In this document: one piece after another, positions 1 through 11,569 of the stretch | Layout: every line of letters begins with the position of its first letter | Position numbering within the stretch: position 1 is the stretch's first letter | From: Ancistrus triradiatus | Lineage: Eukaryota; Chordata; Actinopteri; Siluriformes; Loricariidae | Direction of reading: 5' to 3' | DNA: 64,000 nt | Assembly (NCBI GenBank): GCA_025084515.1 | Contig: JAJAGP010001693.1 | Coordinates: 104,335 to 168,334 of the forward strand | Position numbers and translations under genes: made by a program | Notes under the pieces: model-generated | What the model saw: only the letters and a program-made list of their open reading frames with translations | What the model was told of the DNA's origin: nothing | Database searches by the model: none

Positions 1-110
1 GAGGTTCACATGATTTTACCACTCAGTAATATTGGATCATTTCCCTCAATAAATAAATGACCAAGTATAATTTGTCTCATTTGTAATATATAAACAGTTT
101 AAGTCAGTTT
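1..110 (-). mobile_element. Tc1-like transposon end fragment
   Basis: The first ~100 bases match the segment at about 18800-18895 of the larger Tc1 element (GAGGTTCACAT, CCTCAATAAATAAAT, AAGTATAAT, TTGTCTCATTTG). It is the terminal portion of the same family, cut by the window edge. Confidence 0.75.
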
Positions 111-204
111 AAACAAAATCTAGACAACCACGTGACATGCAGAAAATATAAAAACATAAGTGACAATCCATAACAACCTATAGACCATGAAAAAATACAA
201 AGCA

Positions 205-262
205 CTTCTGTAAGTTGCTCTGGATAAGAGCGTCTGCTGAATGCAGTAAATAAAAATGCATT
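205..262 (+). repeat. V-SINE 3' tail fragment
   Basis: Contains TAAGTTGCTCTGGATAAGAG followed by CGTCTGCTGAATGCAGTAAA. This is the conserved 3' tail shared by the full V-SINE copies elsewhere in the window. The tRNA-like head is absent. Confidence 0.75.
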
Positions 263-264
263 TA

Positions 265-596
265 ACGTGAACTTCCTGAAAAAGAGGTTTCTTGGCTGCT
301 ACCCTTCCAAAAAGACCGTTCCTGATCAAGCTTCTTCAAACTGTAGAAGGGTCAACTTGGCATCTCTATGAAGTTGCCAGATGCTGCTATCGATCAAGTC
401 TAAGTGGAGGTCACACTAAACACATGCAGCAATAGAAACTGTCTATGTTCGTTTTTTTTTTCCATTTTTAATACTGCATACACATTTCCAATACTTTGCT
501 TTTTTGTAACAGAGACTGAGAAAATTATGCAGTCATTACACCATTGCTAAAACAACAAATCTAATGGTGGCCTACGACTTCTGCACAGTACTGTAG
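265..596 (-). mobile_element. Tc1/mariner-type nonautonomous element, copy 1 of 3
   Basis: Shares long stretches with 30590-31070 and 32870-33220, for example TTTCTTGGCTGCTACCCTTC, AAAAAGACC-TTCCTGATCAAG and CTAATGGTGGCCTA. It ends TTCTGCACAGTACTGTA, the terminal repeat of the family. No open transposase frame remains. Confidence 0.65.
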
Positions 597-599
597 AGA

Positions 600-1700
600 A
601 GGTTGAAACAGCTGTTCTAAATCATATTTATGAGAAATGTACAAAAAATGGGCTGTGCTCCGCACATCTGGCGCTCTACAACAGGTAGCTCGATCAGCAT
701 TTAGACCAACCATAGAGAGAAAGGAGGAGACCTCTGGGGACAGAAGAAAGAAGAACATAATGTATCCTCCTGCTCTACTACCAGATGACTTACTAAACAC
801 TCCTCACAGCTTGAGAACCTCCTACAAAGCAAGCCTGACAGAAGGCTTCAACACGAGCGTTTTGCTTACAAAGTATAATGTATTAATAATGAGTGCCTTA
901 AACTCTAGATCACTATTACAATCAAAATCCATGGGAAGACAAAAGATCAAGCCCAAATCACATCCCTACTCCACAGGTCAAGTCTCCTGTGGTACTACAG
1001 TTGTTACATTGAATTACACACACATTTAGCTAATTGCTGTCACAGACTGGCTTTGTGTTAATGTACCATTAAGGCCAATTGACATTGATTGTCAGGCTCT
1101 TGTCAGTGCCAGTTTTTAACACAATTCCACCCATGTTAGAGCACTGCACATCAGTCTGAAAAACATTTTATCTTGATTACACAGCACAATTATGTTCCAC
1201 TAAATAAAAAAGACACAGATGCATTAATTATTAATATAACTCTTTTATTGAAGTCGGCCTGTTTATGTGGGATAACTGCACTTACACATATGTAGGTTAT
1301 GGTCTTGGTCTGCGTCTGAATCATGTTCCTCCGGTCTCTGAATGACCAAAATGTGGTATTGCGATTCTGCTTCTCAAATCAAGCAGCTATTGACAACACT
1401 TTGATCTGGTGGCATTGAGCTTTGTCAAATTTACAGGAGGTGAGTGGCAGCAAATCAGGGACCAATTGACAGCACTCTGATCATGGGCATTGCCAAGATT
1501 CAATGGCACTGACATTTTACTAAGGGGGGGGGGTTAGGGGTGGGGTGGGGGGGGGGGGTCTGTGAGGAGGTCCCCTACCAGCTAAACACAATTTTCTTAG
1601 AATTTTCCTAGTCCTAGACCTTTGTGCAGAAAAGCACCTCAAAGAAACATTACCTATTAAAAAATAAAAACATTAAATAAATACTTGGATGCGAACCACC
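600..1700. other. Intergenic, no gene seen; contains a long G-run
   Basis: No repeat family or supported coding region. A 130-codon open frame at 637-1029 has no recognisable domain and is probably chance. A guanine-rich run occupies about 1525-1559. Confidence 0.5.
1525..1560 (+). repeat. G-rich low-complexity run, potential G-quadruplex
   Basis: Successive blocks of about ten, four, four and twelve guanines separated by TTA, T and T. Four or more G-tracts with short loops meet the usual G-quadruplex rule. Confidence 0.7.
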
Positions 1701-1705
1701 AAGTA

Positions 1706-2265
1706 CATTTACATGCCCTTAATCTGTATGTGATCATAGTCGGATTTCTGCAGTTATCCGATTATTCCAGTGGTCATGTGTACAGTATACTCCGATCTAG
1801 AAATCAGCTCAAGAAAGCCAATAGAGAGAGCTGGATTTTACCCCAATAACTGACTTACTCATTGCATGTATACCAGTAACCCGATTGTAATCGGTGTTTT
1901 CAGTCTGCGCATGTGCATGAGCGTCTTCCCCCACAGCTGGATCTGGCAACCCCAGAATTACAGGAACCATGGAATTAAAGGCAGTAAAATGGCTATCAAA
2001 CACTTTCTGGGAAACTAAAATGAGGTACATATAAGAATATTTGATCATTTAAGATTAAAGTTTGAAACTGATGACATATTTCTAAGACATTTCTGTGAGT
2101 ACTGGCTAATTGCAAAGTAGAAATCCAAGTACTGCCTGAGCATCTAAAACCACAGAGCTTTCCCGTCATCTGATTACTAAAGTGCATGTATACTCGAATA
2201 GGTTACTGACAAATTCTGATTTTCTGAAGTCATCGGATTATTAAGTCCATGTACTCGCTGTTAGA
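1706..2265 (+). mobile_element. MITE with ends resembling 26638-27132
   Basis: Begins ACATTTACATGCCCTTAAT, then TCGGATTTCTGCAGTTATCC. It ends with a related inverted block (TTCTGAAGTCATCGGATTATT). The copy at 26638-27132 has the same termini in the opposite orientation. Size (~0.56 kb), inverted subterminal repeats and lack of coding potential indicate a nonautonomous DNA transposon of unassigned superfamily. Confidence 0.65.
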
Positions 2266-2269
2266 TTTT

Positions 2270-4905
2270 AAAGTCCGAATGTTCTATCATTAATTTAGTG
2301 CTCGTACCCATAATAAGCATTCCTAAGCGCCATGTATTCAGTATACTGCTGAATGATTAATGTCACTCAGTATCAGCAAAAATTCAGAAGCACTCTCACA
2401 TACACACTGTCCAACTTATCTCTGCACCACTGATGAGCACAACAGGAATGCTAGTACATGCAGACCTACAAGGATGTGCTGTGAAAATGGCAGGAAAAAT
2501 CAAACAACAAACACAATGTTATTCCCAACTAACTCAGGCCGAGATGGGTTTACCCCACTTTCCCAAAGTTAAATAAAAGCGTTCTCATTTTCTCATTTAA
2601 CTCTCTTCTGGTTGTAATTCTTAACCACTGTAATCTTCCATTTATCTCTTTCCTATCAATCTGCTTTCCTCCTCTGGTCCTTTAGACTGCCGGTCTTACT
2701 GTTTCTCTCTCAGTCTTATAGACTTTTGTCACACATGTTCTCTCCCATCCCATCCCTAGATCAACTTTTTCATATACTCCTTTTATTTTGTGTCCTTTTT
2801 CAGATACACAAACAATCAAATAATTTACTGCCAGCATCTCATATAAAGAAACTACATTGACACTGGCTCTTGGCCAGTTTAAATAGGGTGTCTGCCAGGT
2901 GCCCCAGCCACACACTGGTGATACGCCAACATTGTCTCAATTGCAAATATTCAAAAACACAAGGAATGCAGATAGCAGGAGTTTAGATAGTGGGGTTTGT
3001 CCTTACTATTAAAAGGATGAGTGCATTCATAGCATTTGAGTAATGTTGATATAAATTCCAAATAAGAATGACTCCGGCAGTATATATATAGTATTACACA
3101 GTCTTTTAGCCTTTTCAGTGTTGATACAATAGGATAATTCTTGGATTGTTATGGTGCCCGACACCATTCTTCAGTCTCTCGGTGTATTTGTAAGGTGGAT
3201 ACCACCCACCTCCATCAAGACAGAGCTGGGCAGGGAATCAAGAGGTAAAAATAGCTTAGAGCAGATGCTCCATTTTCTGAAAGCCATTATCAGTCATTGG
3301 TGATGTGTTGCTCAGGGGCCTCCGCAAAAAGAATGCGTGCGAACGCTGTAGCAACCCGACATGCTGGAGGATAGGTGATGGGATTGGTGAGAATAGGCAA
3401 GAAAATAACTGAGAATAAATGTCATTCGAATCTGTGATTAATGTATGGTTCATGAGAAGATTAATAAAACCCTGGCGGCTGTGATTAATAGATTTGCACT
3501 GGTTCCCTTGTTTTGCATTCGCAATGGAATTAGATGCTGATGAGATGTTTAATCAGCCAGTAATCCAATTTCACCATTCACTTGTATTGAAAAGCTCACA
3601 CTGAGTGGGGGTGTAATTATAAGGAAACATGCTCTGGAAGTTTTGTTGGCTTCTTCTTTATCACTTCTTTTATCACCAAGTGAGATTTTAACTCTGCTAC
3701 AAATGCCAGATCTGAAAAACAGTATATAAAAATCATCATCAAAAGTGTGATTTTCTTAAATTCTACACTTACGAAAGGCGCACAGATGAAAATACACAAC
3801 ATGGGCCATATTAATCATAATGGCTAAAGCTAACCATTTTGAAAATACAGCACAAACAAAGTTAAAAGCAGTTTCAGCCATTAGGGAATATAGAAAGAAT
3901 CCATAAAGAGGGAGAAAGATACTGGACGCATGCCAAGTCGAAAAGATAAATGCACACTTAGGACATCCACAGGGACGGCCAACCCCTGTCTGTGATACTG
4001 ATGAGTATACAATGGTGCACCTCTCTATTGCATCCATCAACGACTGGCTTAGAAGCAGAAAGTCTGGCTTTACTGAAGCTAATAACACATCAGGCTAAAT
4101 GGCAGATAGGTGTACTTTTTTTTTTTTGTCCTATAGTCTGGATGGAAGAGCATTTCATTTTTGAATTTCAGAAATGTCTTAAAAATTGGAAATTGGAAAT
4201 AAATGCAGCACTGATTACACAATCCAAAAGCTGTTTCATATCAAATATCTCCTCCTCTTGGAGAAAAATGCTAATAAGTAGCCTTTTTTGAAGTAAGTGG
4301 ACTGTCTGCACTCATTAAAGACTAAGAGCTTAATATGTTGTTTTGCTCTGCTGGCTTTAAAAACTGTGACAATTTACTAACTAGACGCAAGAAGCTTACA
4401 TCGTTTCATAATCAAGAGCATGGCCAGTGTTGTTGTGCTTTGTTTCTGCCTCAATGCACAAACTTTGGTTGGAGATTATTGGAATAAAATGCCTGTTTCA
4501 ATTTATCAACACTGCTGAACCTATTTAGTAAATAGGCGGTGTTTTGATTTGTGCCGCAGGGATTTGGCTAGGAAGTTTGTGAAAGTGAATTTTAGAGGCC
4601 TAACAAATCAAAATTGTGCGCAGTCATGTACTGTCAAACTCGGAACGACAGCTCTAGTTCTCCCAACGTAACACCAGTTCTTCCAACGTAAACCACTAAC
4701 ACACTGTAATGGGGACCAGAAAAAATAGCAAAAGTAGGTGATATACTGAAAGGCTTTTTCCCTGTTCTATTGTTATTATTTATATCAACCAGTAAGCAAT
4801 CTAAAGTTTAGTTTTATTCAGTGGTTATTTATGAAGTACAGATTATTTATTTTATATTGTGGTCGTTAGTACTAAAGAAACAGGGTTTGATACATTATAC
4901 AATGC
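2270..4905. other. Intergenic, largely unique sequence
   Basis: I see no gene and no strong repeat over 2.6 kb. Open frames here (for example 3756-4088 minus, 110 codons) carry no recognisable domain and are probably chance. Around 3465-3590 the sequence is balanced in composition and rich in ATTA-type homeodomain cores, so it could be a conserved noncoding element. Confidence 0.5.
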
Positions 4906-4910
4906 ACGTA

Positions 4911-5480
4911 CCGTATTTTTCGGACCATAAGGCGCACTTAAAATCCTTTAATTTTCTCAATAATCGACAGTGCGCCTTAAAATGCGGTGCGTCTAATGTA
5001 TGAATCAATTCTGGTTGTGCTTTCTGACCTAGAACCGATTGGAGATGGTACACGGCGCTCATAAATCTGTCAAAATGTTTTAGCACGGCCTTGGTAGGTT
5101 ACGAAGCTCACGGCCACCGTAGTGCGCAGCATAGCGGAGTAATACGGTATGTGCTTCAGCATTAGGGTACATGCATTCATTCATTTATTTTCGAAGCGTA
5201 TTTCAAACTCAACGCTACCAGTCACGCAGTACAACATGGACATAGAGCAGCTGTGAGAGAATTCAGCATTAAGGAATCAATGGTACGGAAGTGGAGGAAG
5301 CAAGAAGATGCCCTGCACGAGGTAAAGACCAAACTGAGCTTCCGACGGAACTTAAGAGTTTTGTTTCATTTCATGTGTCTTATAACCCGGTGCGCTTTAT
5401 GTATGAAAATAGATCCGTTAGAAGTCGTTCATTGATATTGCGCCGTATAACCCGTGCGCTTTATAGCCCGAAAAATACGG
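4911..5480. mobile_element. pogo/Tigger-like DNA transposon, internally deleted
   Basis: A 570-bp element with inverted ends: CCGTATTTTTCGGACCATAA on the left and, read inward, CCGTATTTTTCGGGCTATAA on the right. It is flanked by TA on both sides (4909-4910 and 5481-5482). The plus-strand interior encodes a fragment reading AVREFSIKESMVRKWRKQED, typical of the CENP-B/pogo helix-turn-helix DNA-binding domain. The DDE catalytic part is missing, so it cannot move on its own. Confidence 0.85.
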
Positions 5481-5711
5481 TACTCGCACGTAAATACGGA
5501 TTAGTTTGAATGACGAACCAGAGAGACAGAGAGGCATAAAAGGAGTTCAGTCTGATCGTCCCTCGTAATACTTAGAGCTGACAAAGTTGAAAGTAGTCAT
5601 GGATAATACACAGGGATGAGGTAGACATTTTGGTAAAATGGTCCCACTGTGCAAAATTGTAGTTTTTTTTGTTACATTTATTTAAATTATTTTATTTATT
5701 TTACAATAGCA

Positions 5712-6437
5712 TTGTGTTCAAGATCGCTAGAGCAATGTCCAAGTCATGACCAAGACCGGGACAAATCGAGTCCAATTAAGGGTGGGCGATAAGGTAAAAA
5801 TAGATCACGATAATTAGAAGACACTTTGCCGATACACATTATTTATCACGATATATGTGATCTCAGACAAAAAAAAGCATTCCTTAACTACTTTTCAAAT
5901 ATTGCCCCATACTTAGCAATTTATATTCGAAATGTGCTGGACATCCAATTAAACAGGACTAATTACACTCTATATAACGGAACATGCTGTCATGTGAATG
6001 TGAAGTAGAAAACATATTGTAGTTTATTTAACACTTTCTTTACTACATCATTCCATACATCTTCAATTCAAAATAATAAACAATGAAAAAACAATGAGTC
6101 CAAGGTGTGTCCAAACTTGAGTGGTACTGGATTCCATCTTACATTTTGTAACATTAAATTATATATCGCCTAAAAATATTATTAATTATTAATTTATAGT
6201 CACAGTCAAAATAAGGCAATGTAACTTTTGACTTGACTTTTAACGATGCTGATCATTCTGTTGCCCTTCTGTCAAACTAAATCAAAAGTCATCACAAAAA
6301 GTCAACTGAATATAGCAATAACATCCATTCTAACCATTTTTACTATTAAATGTGAAAACTTAATACTAGCTCCAGATTTTGAAGACATGCTAAAGTGAGC
6401 AGGCGAAAATGCATTCTGGAAGTCTTAACATCAGAGG

Positions 6438-6496
<59 letters not shown>

Positions 6497-6498
6497 TG

Positions 6499-6544
<46 letters not shown>

Positions 6545-6700
6545 TGTTCATTGACTGGATACTGAAAGAGTAAAGCAGTTACTTGTTTTTCCATGTTAGC
6601 CAATCTGAATGCAGATTTTATTTAGGCATGTATAGAAAGGACTAATTTATAGGGTTTGAATGGATTGCTGATATTCAAACAATGACAGAGAAAGTCAGTA
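5712..6700 (+). repeat. Long dispersed repeat R1, copy 1 of 3
   Basis: Shares its start (GTGTTCAAGATCGCTAGAGC, CATGACCAAGACC) and interior (GTGAGCAGGCGAAAATGCAT, GATTTTATTTAGGCATG, TGGATTGCTGATATTCAA) with copies at 38040-39790 and 62062-63240. About 1 kb, no coding capacity. Probably a nonautonomous DNA transposon whose ends read TAGTGTTGTAGT. A bracketed AT microsatellite interrupts it. Confidence 0.65.
6440..6540. repeat. (AT)n microsatellite in two blocks
   Basis: Two nearly pure AT blocks of about 50 bases, each followed by the same GAGTGTT spacer. This looks like a duplication of one AT-plus-spacer unit. Confidence 0.9.
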
Positions 6701-7554
6701 CTGAACACAATCCTGTTTGAAGGGAGTTCATTCAAGTAAAACTACTACCATGCTACAGCTGGAGATGTCAGAAAAGCAGTGGAACACGGTTACAGTTGCC
6801 ACAATTCGGTTAAGGATGAGAGAAATTGACATACGGGCAACTGTACATGCTTAAATGTTAAGAGACCTGGTGAGAACGCGACACAAACAGGGCAGCTAAG
6901 AAGCTAATGTAGCAGACAGTGCTAACAGAGCTAATTGTGACAGACAGCACTAGATGCTAACACAAACAATGGGACACGAGGCTAACAGTAAACACTAGGA
7001 ACACTAGGCAGACAAAAGCCCAACACTACCACACCTACACAATGTGTTCATACAAACATACAGAGCTAAAAGAGAACATATGCTAACACACAAACTCAGC
7101 GCCAAGACAGACAGACGATGCTAAAGCAAACAGGAGTGTGTATACAAACAGATACAGCTAACACTAACAAAGCGCTAACACATAACATCCAGGACATGGA
7201 ACAATACATGAAAGAAGAAGTAGAAACCAGAAGCCACCAACCAGAACTGGGAACCAGGAGCCTAGAACCCTGAGGGTGTGTGAGGTGTGCAGAAACCAGA
7301 TTAGGAAGTGAACAGACAGGGGAGTATTTATAGGAAAGGTGCAGCAGGCTGTAATTGCTCTAATTCCTGCTGTGGAAAGCAAAAAGTGTCAGCGCACTCC
7401 AGCACACATCATTCTGACATGGCCAACCAGCAGTGATTTTAAACTCCACATGGAATAGGAGTCACAAGAGCATAGCAAATGTACATAATAAAGGATTTAA
7501 ATATTTAATATTTACTATAACATACTGTATTGGATATTTAACATGATAAATAAC
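6700..7554. other. Intergenic, nothing recognised
   Basis: No repeat family or coding region identified. The 6890-7180 stretch is rich in short GCTAAC/GCTAA words, suggesting old low-order repetition. Confidence 0.4.
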
Positions 7555-8890
7555 TGACCACTTTATTAGGTACACCTCCTTGTTTCTACACTCATTATCC
7601 AGTTTATTAGTAAGCATTTTGTAGTTTATAGTACAATTACAGACTGTAGTCCATCTGTTTCTCTACCAGTGGCGGCTGCTGGTCTTTCAAAGAGGAGAAG
7701 CTCACTGTCCGCTTACATCATAAAATTTGTCAATTTATTTATACGTAAACGACATTACACTCGAACAAGGAAATGTTGACATTATGTTAAACTGAAACAA
7801 GGAAATACTTTGAGGGTGTTTTATTTACACAATGAACAATGGAAATGGTCAAGTAATTACCCCAAGCAAATACCAAGAAATGGGTTGCAGTTTGTCTTTC
7901 AACTTCACTTGCAAAATCCGCAATGGGACTGAGCTCCCAATGATTAAGTGACTGTGTATATCTCAAAATAGCTGTCAATCAAAACGGAATTCAGCCTTTC
8001 GACTGATCCTCCAATCATCAGAAGCTCAGTGTCCAGGCCAGCCGAGGCCGGCCCACAGCTCCATTCACCCCCAGTTTCGAGACAATGAAAAAAACTGTTC
8101 CATGCAATCCCATTGAAGTAAATGGACGCTCAGCTTCTACGGGCAGATGCATTCACCATAGACTGTGGCATCTATCTTGGCAATCTATAGGCATTTGTAG
8201 TCAATGAAATGTTAACACAACTGTACATATTTGACCATTTGATTTTTGACATTTCACTCATTGCAATCTTACGGAAATCGTGGCTATTCTCTACATATTT
8301 TGTTAGTCCCCTTTATTCCCATAGGACCCCCACAGATCAGGTACTAATTGGGTGGTGGATCATTCTCAGCACTGCAGTGACACTGTTGTGATGATGGTGT
8401 GTTAGTGTTGTGCTGGATTGAGTGGATCAGGCACAACAGTGCTGCTGGAGCTTTTAAACACCTCAGTGTCACTGCTGGACTGAAAATATGTCCAGCTGCT
8501 GTTTCTGACTTTTTATCTACAAGGTGGAACAATATGGTAGATGTGTCTAATACTGAACACAGTATTAGTGTTTAAAAAATTCCAGCAGCACTGCTGTGTC
8601 TGATTCACTCATACAAACACAACACATAAACACACCACCACCACCACCACCACATCAGTGTCACTGCAGTGCTGAGAATGATCCACCACCCAAATAGTAC
8701 CTGAGCTGTAAGGGTCCTGACCATTGCAGAACAGAGTAAAGGGGACGAGCAAAGTATGTAGAGAAATAGATGGACTACAGTCTGTAATTGTAGAACTACA
8801 AAGTGCATCTATATGGTAAGTGAAACTGATAAAATGGACAATGAGTGTAGAATCAAGGAGGTGCATCTAATAAAGAGATCAGTGAGTGCA
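7555..8890. mobile_element. Palindromic (foldback) DNA element, copy 1 of 3, with internal insertion
   Basis: The two halves are inverted copies: GTGGTGGATCATTCTCAGCA near 8350 is mirrored by TGCTGAGAATGATCCACCAC near 8672, and CCATCTGTTTCTCTAC near 7650 by GTAGAGAAATAGATGG near 8758. An unrelated repeat starting CCAGTGGCGGCTGCTGGTC (7666 to roughly 8170-8290) interrupts the left arm. Related copies lie at 24160-25420 and 33930-34510. Noncoding. Confidence 0.75.
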
Positions 8891-10325
8891 TAGTGTAGTA
8901 TATATAGTATTGTTTATACTGTACATAATATAGTTAATATTAAATATACAACTTGGATCACTTCTAACTGGCTGAACTCTGGCTAAACTAAACCACTAAA
9001 CTGCGCACACTGAACAATACACACCGCACTTTATAACAGATGTTACATTTGCATTTAATGCACACATTACCCCGTTCTTTTTGCATAATTACTGTACAAT
9101 TTAACTGGAAATAGGTCTGTGAGGAGGATTAGCAAAGAAAGAATTTGATAGTACACTCTAACGCCTGTTTACACTCTGAATCTTTGGTCTTTGAGGGTCC
9201 AGAGTGAGCATGAAATCATAAGCACTGTCAGCCCAAAGTATGTCTGAATGGTGCTGTCACTGGGTGTCCATCTCTGAGTTTAAAGGGCAGAGCTTCAGAT
9301 GTTCTTGTCCCCTCAGTGAACACTGTACTAACTTTCCACATAACATAATCAGACAGTTGTTACATTTAAATAATATGAAATAACAAAACAAAAAATGCAG
9401 CTCGTTTAAATTGTGTGAGAGAAACAAAACACTTTATGGAATACATAATTTAAAAGTTAATCTTTTTTTTAATAACTGTATCCAATTATGAAGTAGCTTT
9501 TTTCCCTGGCTAATCATTACAAAGATATTGTAGGAATCACATTACACACAAGCTTACACAAAGTATTGTCACTTGTCTTTCAGCCTAAAATCAAAATCCA
9601 TTAAATATGGATTATTACAAAAAATAGATATTTTGCAGGTTTATTCACGCATTTGCCTTACGACATTCAAGTAATGAAAAAAAGACAACAATCCTAAAAG
9701 TTTAATTAAATAAAAATGGGTGTTAGGGTTGTTATTGTGCTGGAAGGTGAACCACATGCATGTACAGTGGTACCTCGGTTCCCGTCGTTAAATCTTCCTA
9801 GAAAGCTCTATAATAAAGTGTTGAGAAATCTCATGTAATTCAGTGCGTAATGGATTAAAAGTGAGTAAAACACTTAATCTATTGATGAATTCCGCTAGCT
9901 GCTAAGCTAACTGCAGCATGTGTTCTGGAGCATTCAATTCCTGTTTTGCTTTCAGTTGGCTCTTATAACCGAACTGTTTTAGGATCCATGGAGACTTATT
10001 TTTTCTAAGAATACAGTACAGTACTATAGATAATAAAAATAAAGAATATATATTACATTTTTTATATATATATGAAAAATATATAATAATATATTTTATA
10101 ATAATAGATACGGCAAAAGTAGTGGAGATCTTCTCTGAGGAACCTGAACCTGAATCACTGTGTACCAAGTCGTGACTCGTGAATCATGAATCGAGTTTCA
10201 GCTAAAACGAGTAACGTAGACCAACTCATGCTAGTTTACGCAAATACTCAGAGTACCAAGCAACCGACAAGAACCGAGACAAATTTTTCTAGTCAAAATG
10301 GGTTGAGAACTGAATTAGAATTATT

Positions 10326-11475
10326 AAAAGTATTTAGTCAGCCACTGATTGTGCAAGTTCTCCTCCTTAGAAAAATGAGAGACGTCTGTAATTTTCATCA
10401 TAGCTACACTTCAACTATGAGAGACAAAATGAAAAAAAATCCAGGAAATCACATTGTAGGATTTTTAAGGAATTTAATTGGAACAAAAGTTCAACTCAAT
10501 GCTTTGTAACATAACCTTTGTTGGCAATGACAGAGGTCAAATGTTTCCTGTAAGTCTTCACCAGGTTTGCACACACTGTAGCTGGTATTTTGACCCATTC
10601 CTCCATGCAGATCTCCTCTGGAGCAGTGATATTTTTCTGGCTGTTGCTGGGCAACACGGACTTTCAACTCCCTCCACAAATTTTCTGTGGGGTTGAGGTC
10701 TGGAGACTGGCTAGGCCACTCCAGGACCTTGAAATCTTTTTACAGAGCCACTCCTTCGTTGCCCGAGCGGTGTGTTTGGGATCATTGTCATGCTGGAAGA
10801 CCCAGCCACGTTCCATCTTCAATGCTCTCACTGATGGAAGGAGGTTTTGGCTTAAAATCCCACGATACATGTCCCCGTTCATTCTTCCCTTAACACGGAT
10901 CAGTCGTCCTGTCCCCTGTGCAGAAAAACAGCCCCAAAGCATTATGTTTCCACCCCCATGCTTCACAGTAGGTATGGTGTTCTTGAGATGCAACTCAGCA
11001 TTCTTCTTCCTCCAAACACAACGAGTTGAGTTTTTACCAAAAAGTTCTATTTTGGTTTCATCTGACCACATGATATTCTCCCAATCCTCTTCTGGATCAT
11101 CCATATGCTCTCTGGCAAACTTCAGACGGGCCTGGACATGTACTGGCTTAAGCAGGGGGACACACCTAGTACTGCAGGATCTGAGTCCCTCTCAGCGTAG
11201 TGTGTTACTAAAAAGGAAAGGGTACTGATGGTAGCCTTTGTTACTTTGGTCCCGGCTCTCTGCAGGTCATTCATCAGGTCTCTCCGTGTAGTTCTGGGAT
11301 ATTTTGACCCCCTGGGATAAGATCTTGCGTGGGGCCCCAGATCGAGGGAGATTTTCAATGGTATTGTATGTCTTCCATTTTCTTACAATTGCTCCCACAG
11401 CTGATTTATTCACATCTTTCTAAGCAGGAGAACTTGCACAATCAGTGGCTGACTAAATACTTTTTTGCCCCAATG
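10326..11475 (-). mobile_element. Tc1-like transposon copy, N-terminal part of transposase deleted
   Basis: The terminal block AAGTATTTAGTCAGCCACTG is repeated inverted at the right end (CAGTGGCTGACTAAATACTT). The same family occurs at 58085-59339. The left end has lost its outermost bases. Sequence coding for the N-terminal helix-turn-helix is missing: the frame runs from the linker directly into the right terminal repeat. Confidence 0.85.
10664..11358 (-). pseudogene. Tc1 transposase remnant (catalytic half)
   Basis: Two overlapping minus-strand frames encode a decayed IS630/Tc1/mariner DDE transposase. Recognisable pieces in order are MNDLQRAGTKVTKATIS (linker), WSDETKIELFG (first catalytic Asp), HGGGNIMLWGCFSAQGTGRL and WVFQHDNDPKHTA (second catalytic Asp). 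A frame change occurs between 11104 and 11228, and the N-terminus is absent, so no active enzyme can be made. Fish Tc1 transposases are usually about 340 residues. Confidence 0.88.
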
Positions 11476-11569
11476 TACCTCAAGAACCGAGGTATCACTG
11501 TACTTGGCAGCATCTGTTTTTCCCTCAATCTTTTATCAATTACCCAGTCCTTGCCTAAGAAAACAAACT

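Larger units (their letters stand above)
9765..11500 (-). mobile_element. Tigger/mariner-like element with TA duplication, split by a Tc1 insertion
   Basis: The left end reads CAGTGGTACCTCGGTTC and the right end, inverted, CAGTGATACCTCGGTTCTTG. TA flanks both ends (9763-9764, 11501-11502). The interior near 9900-9980 is the reverse complement of sequence near 38590-38650 in another copy. A Tc1 element (10326-11475) is inserted inside, so this element is the older of the two. Confidence 0.75.

Noticed and set aside
637..1029. 130-codon open frame, plus strand
   Set aside because: No domain, no signal peptide, no splice context; composition like the surrounding intergenic DNA. Treated as chance.
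10590..11228. 212-codon plus-strand frame
   Set aside because: Antisense of a Tc1 transposase remnant; the real homology is on the minus strand.
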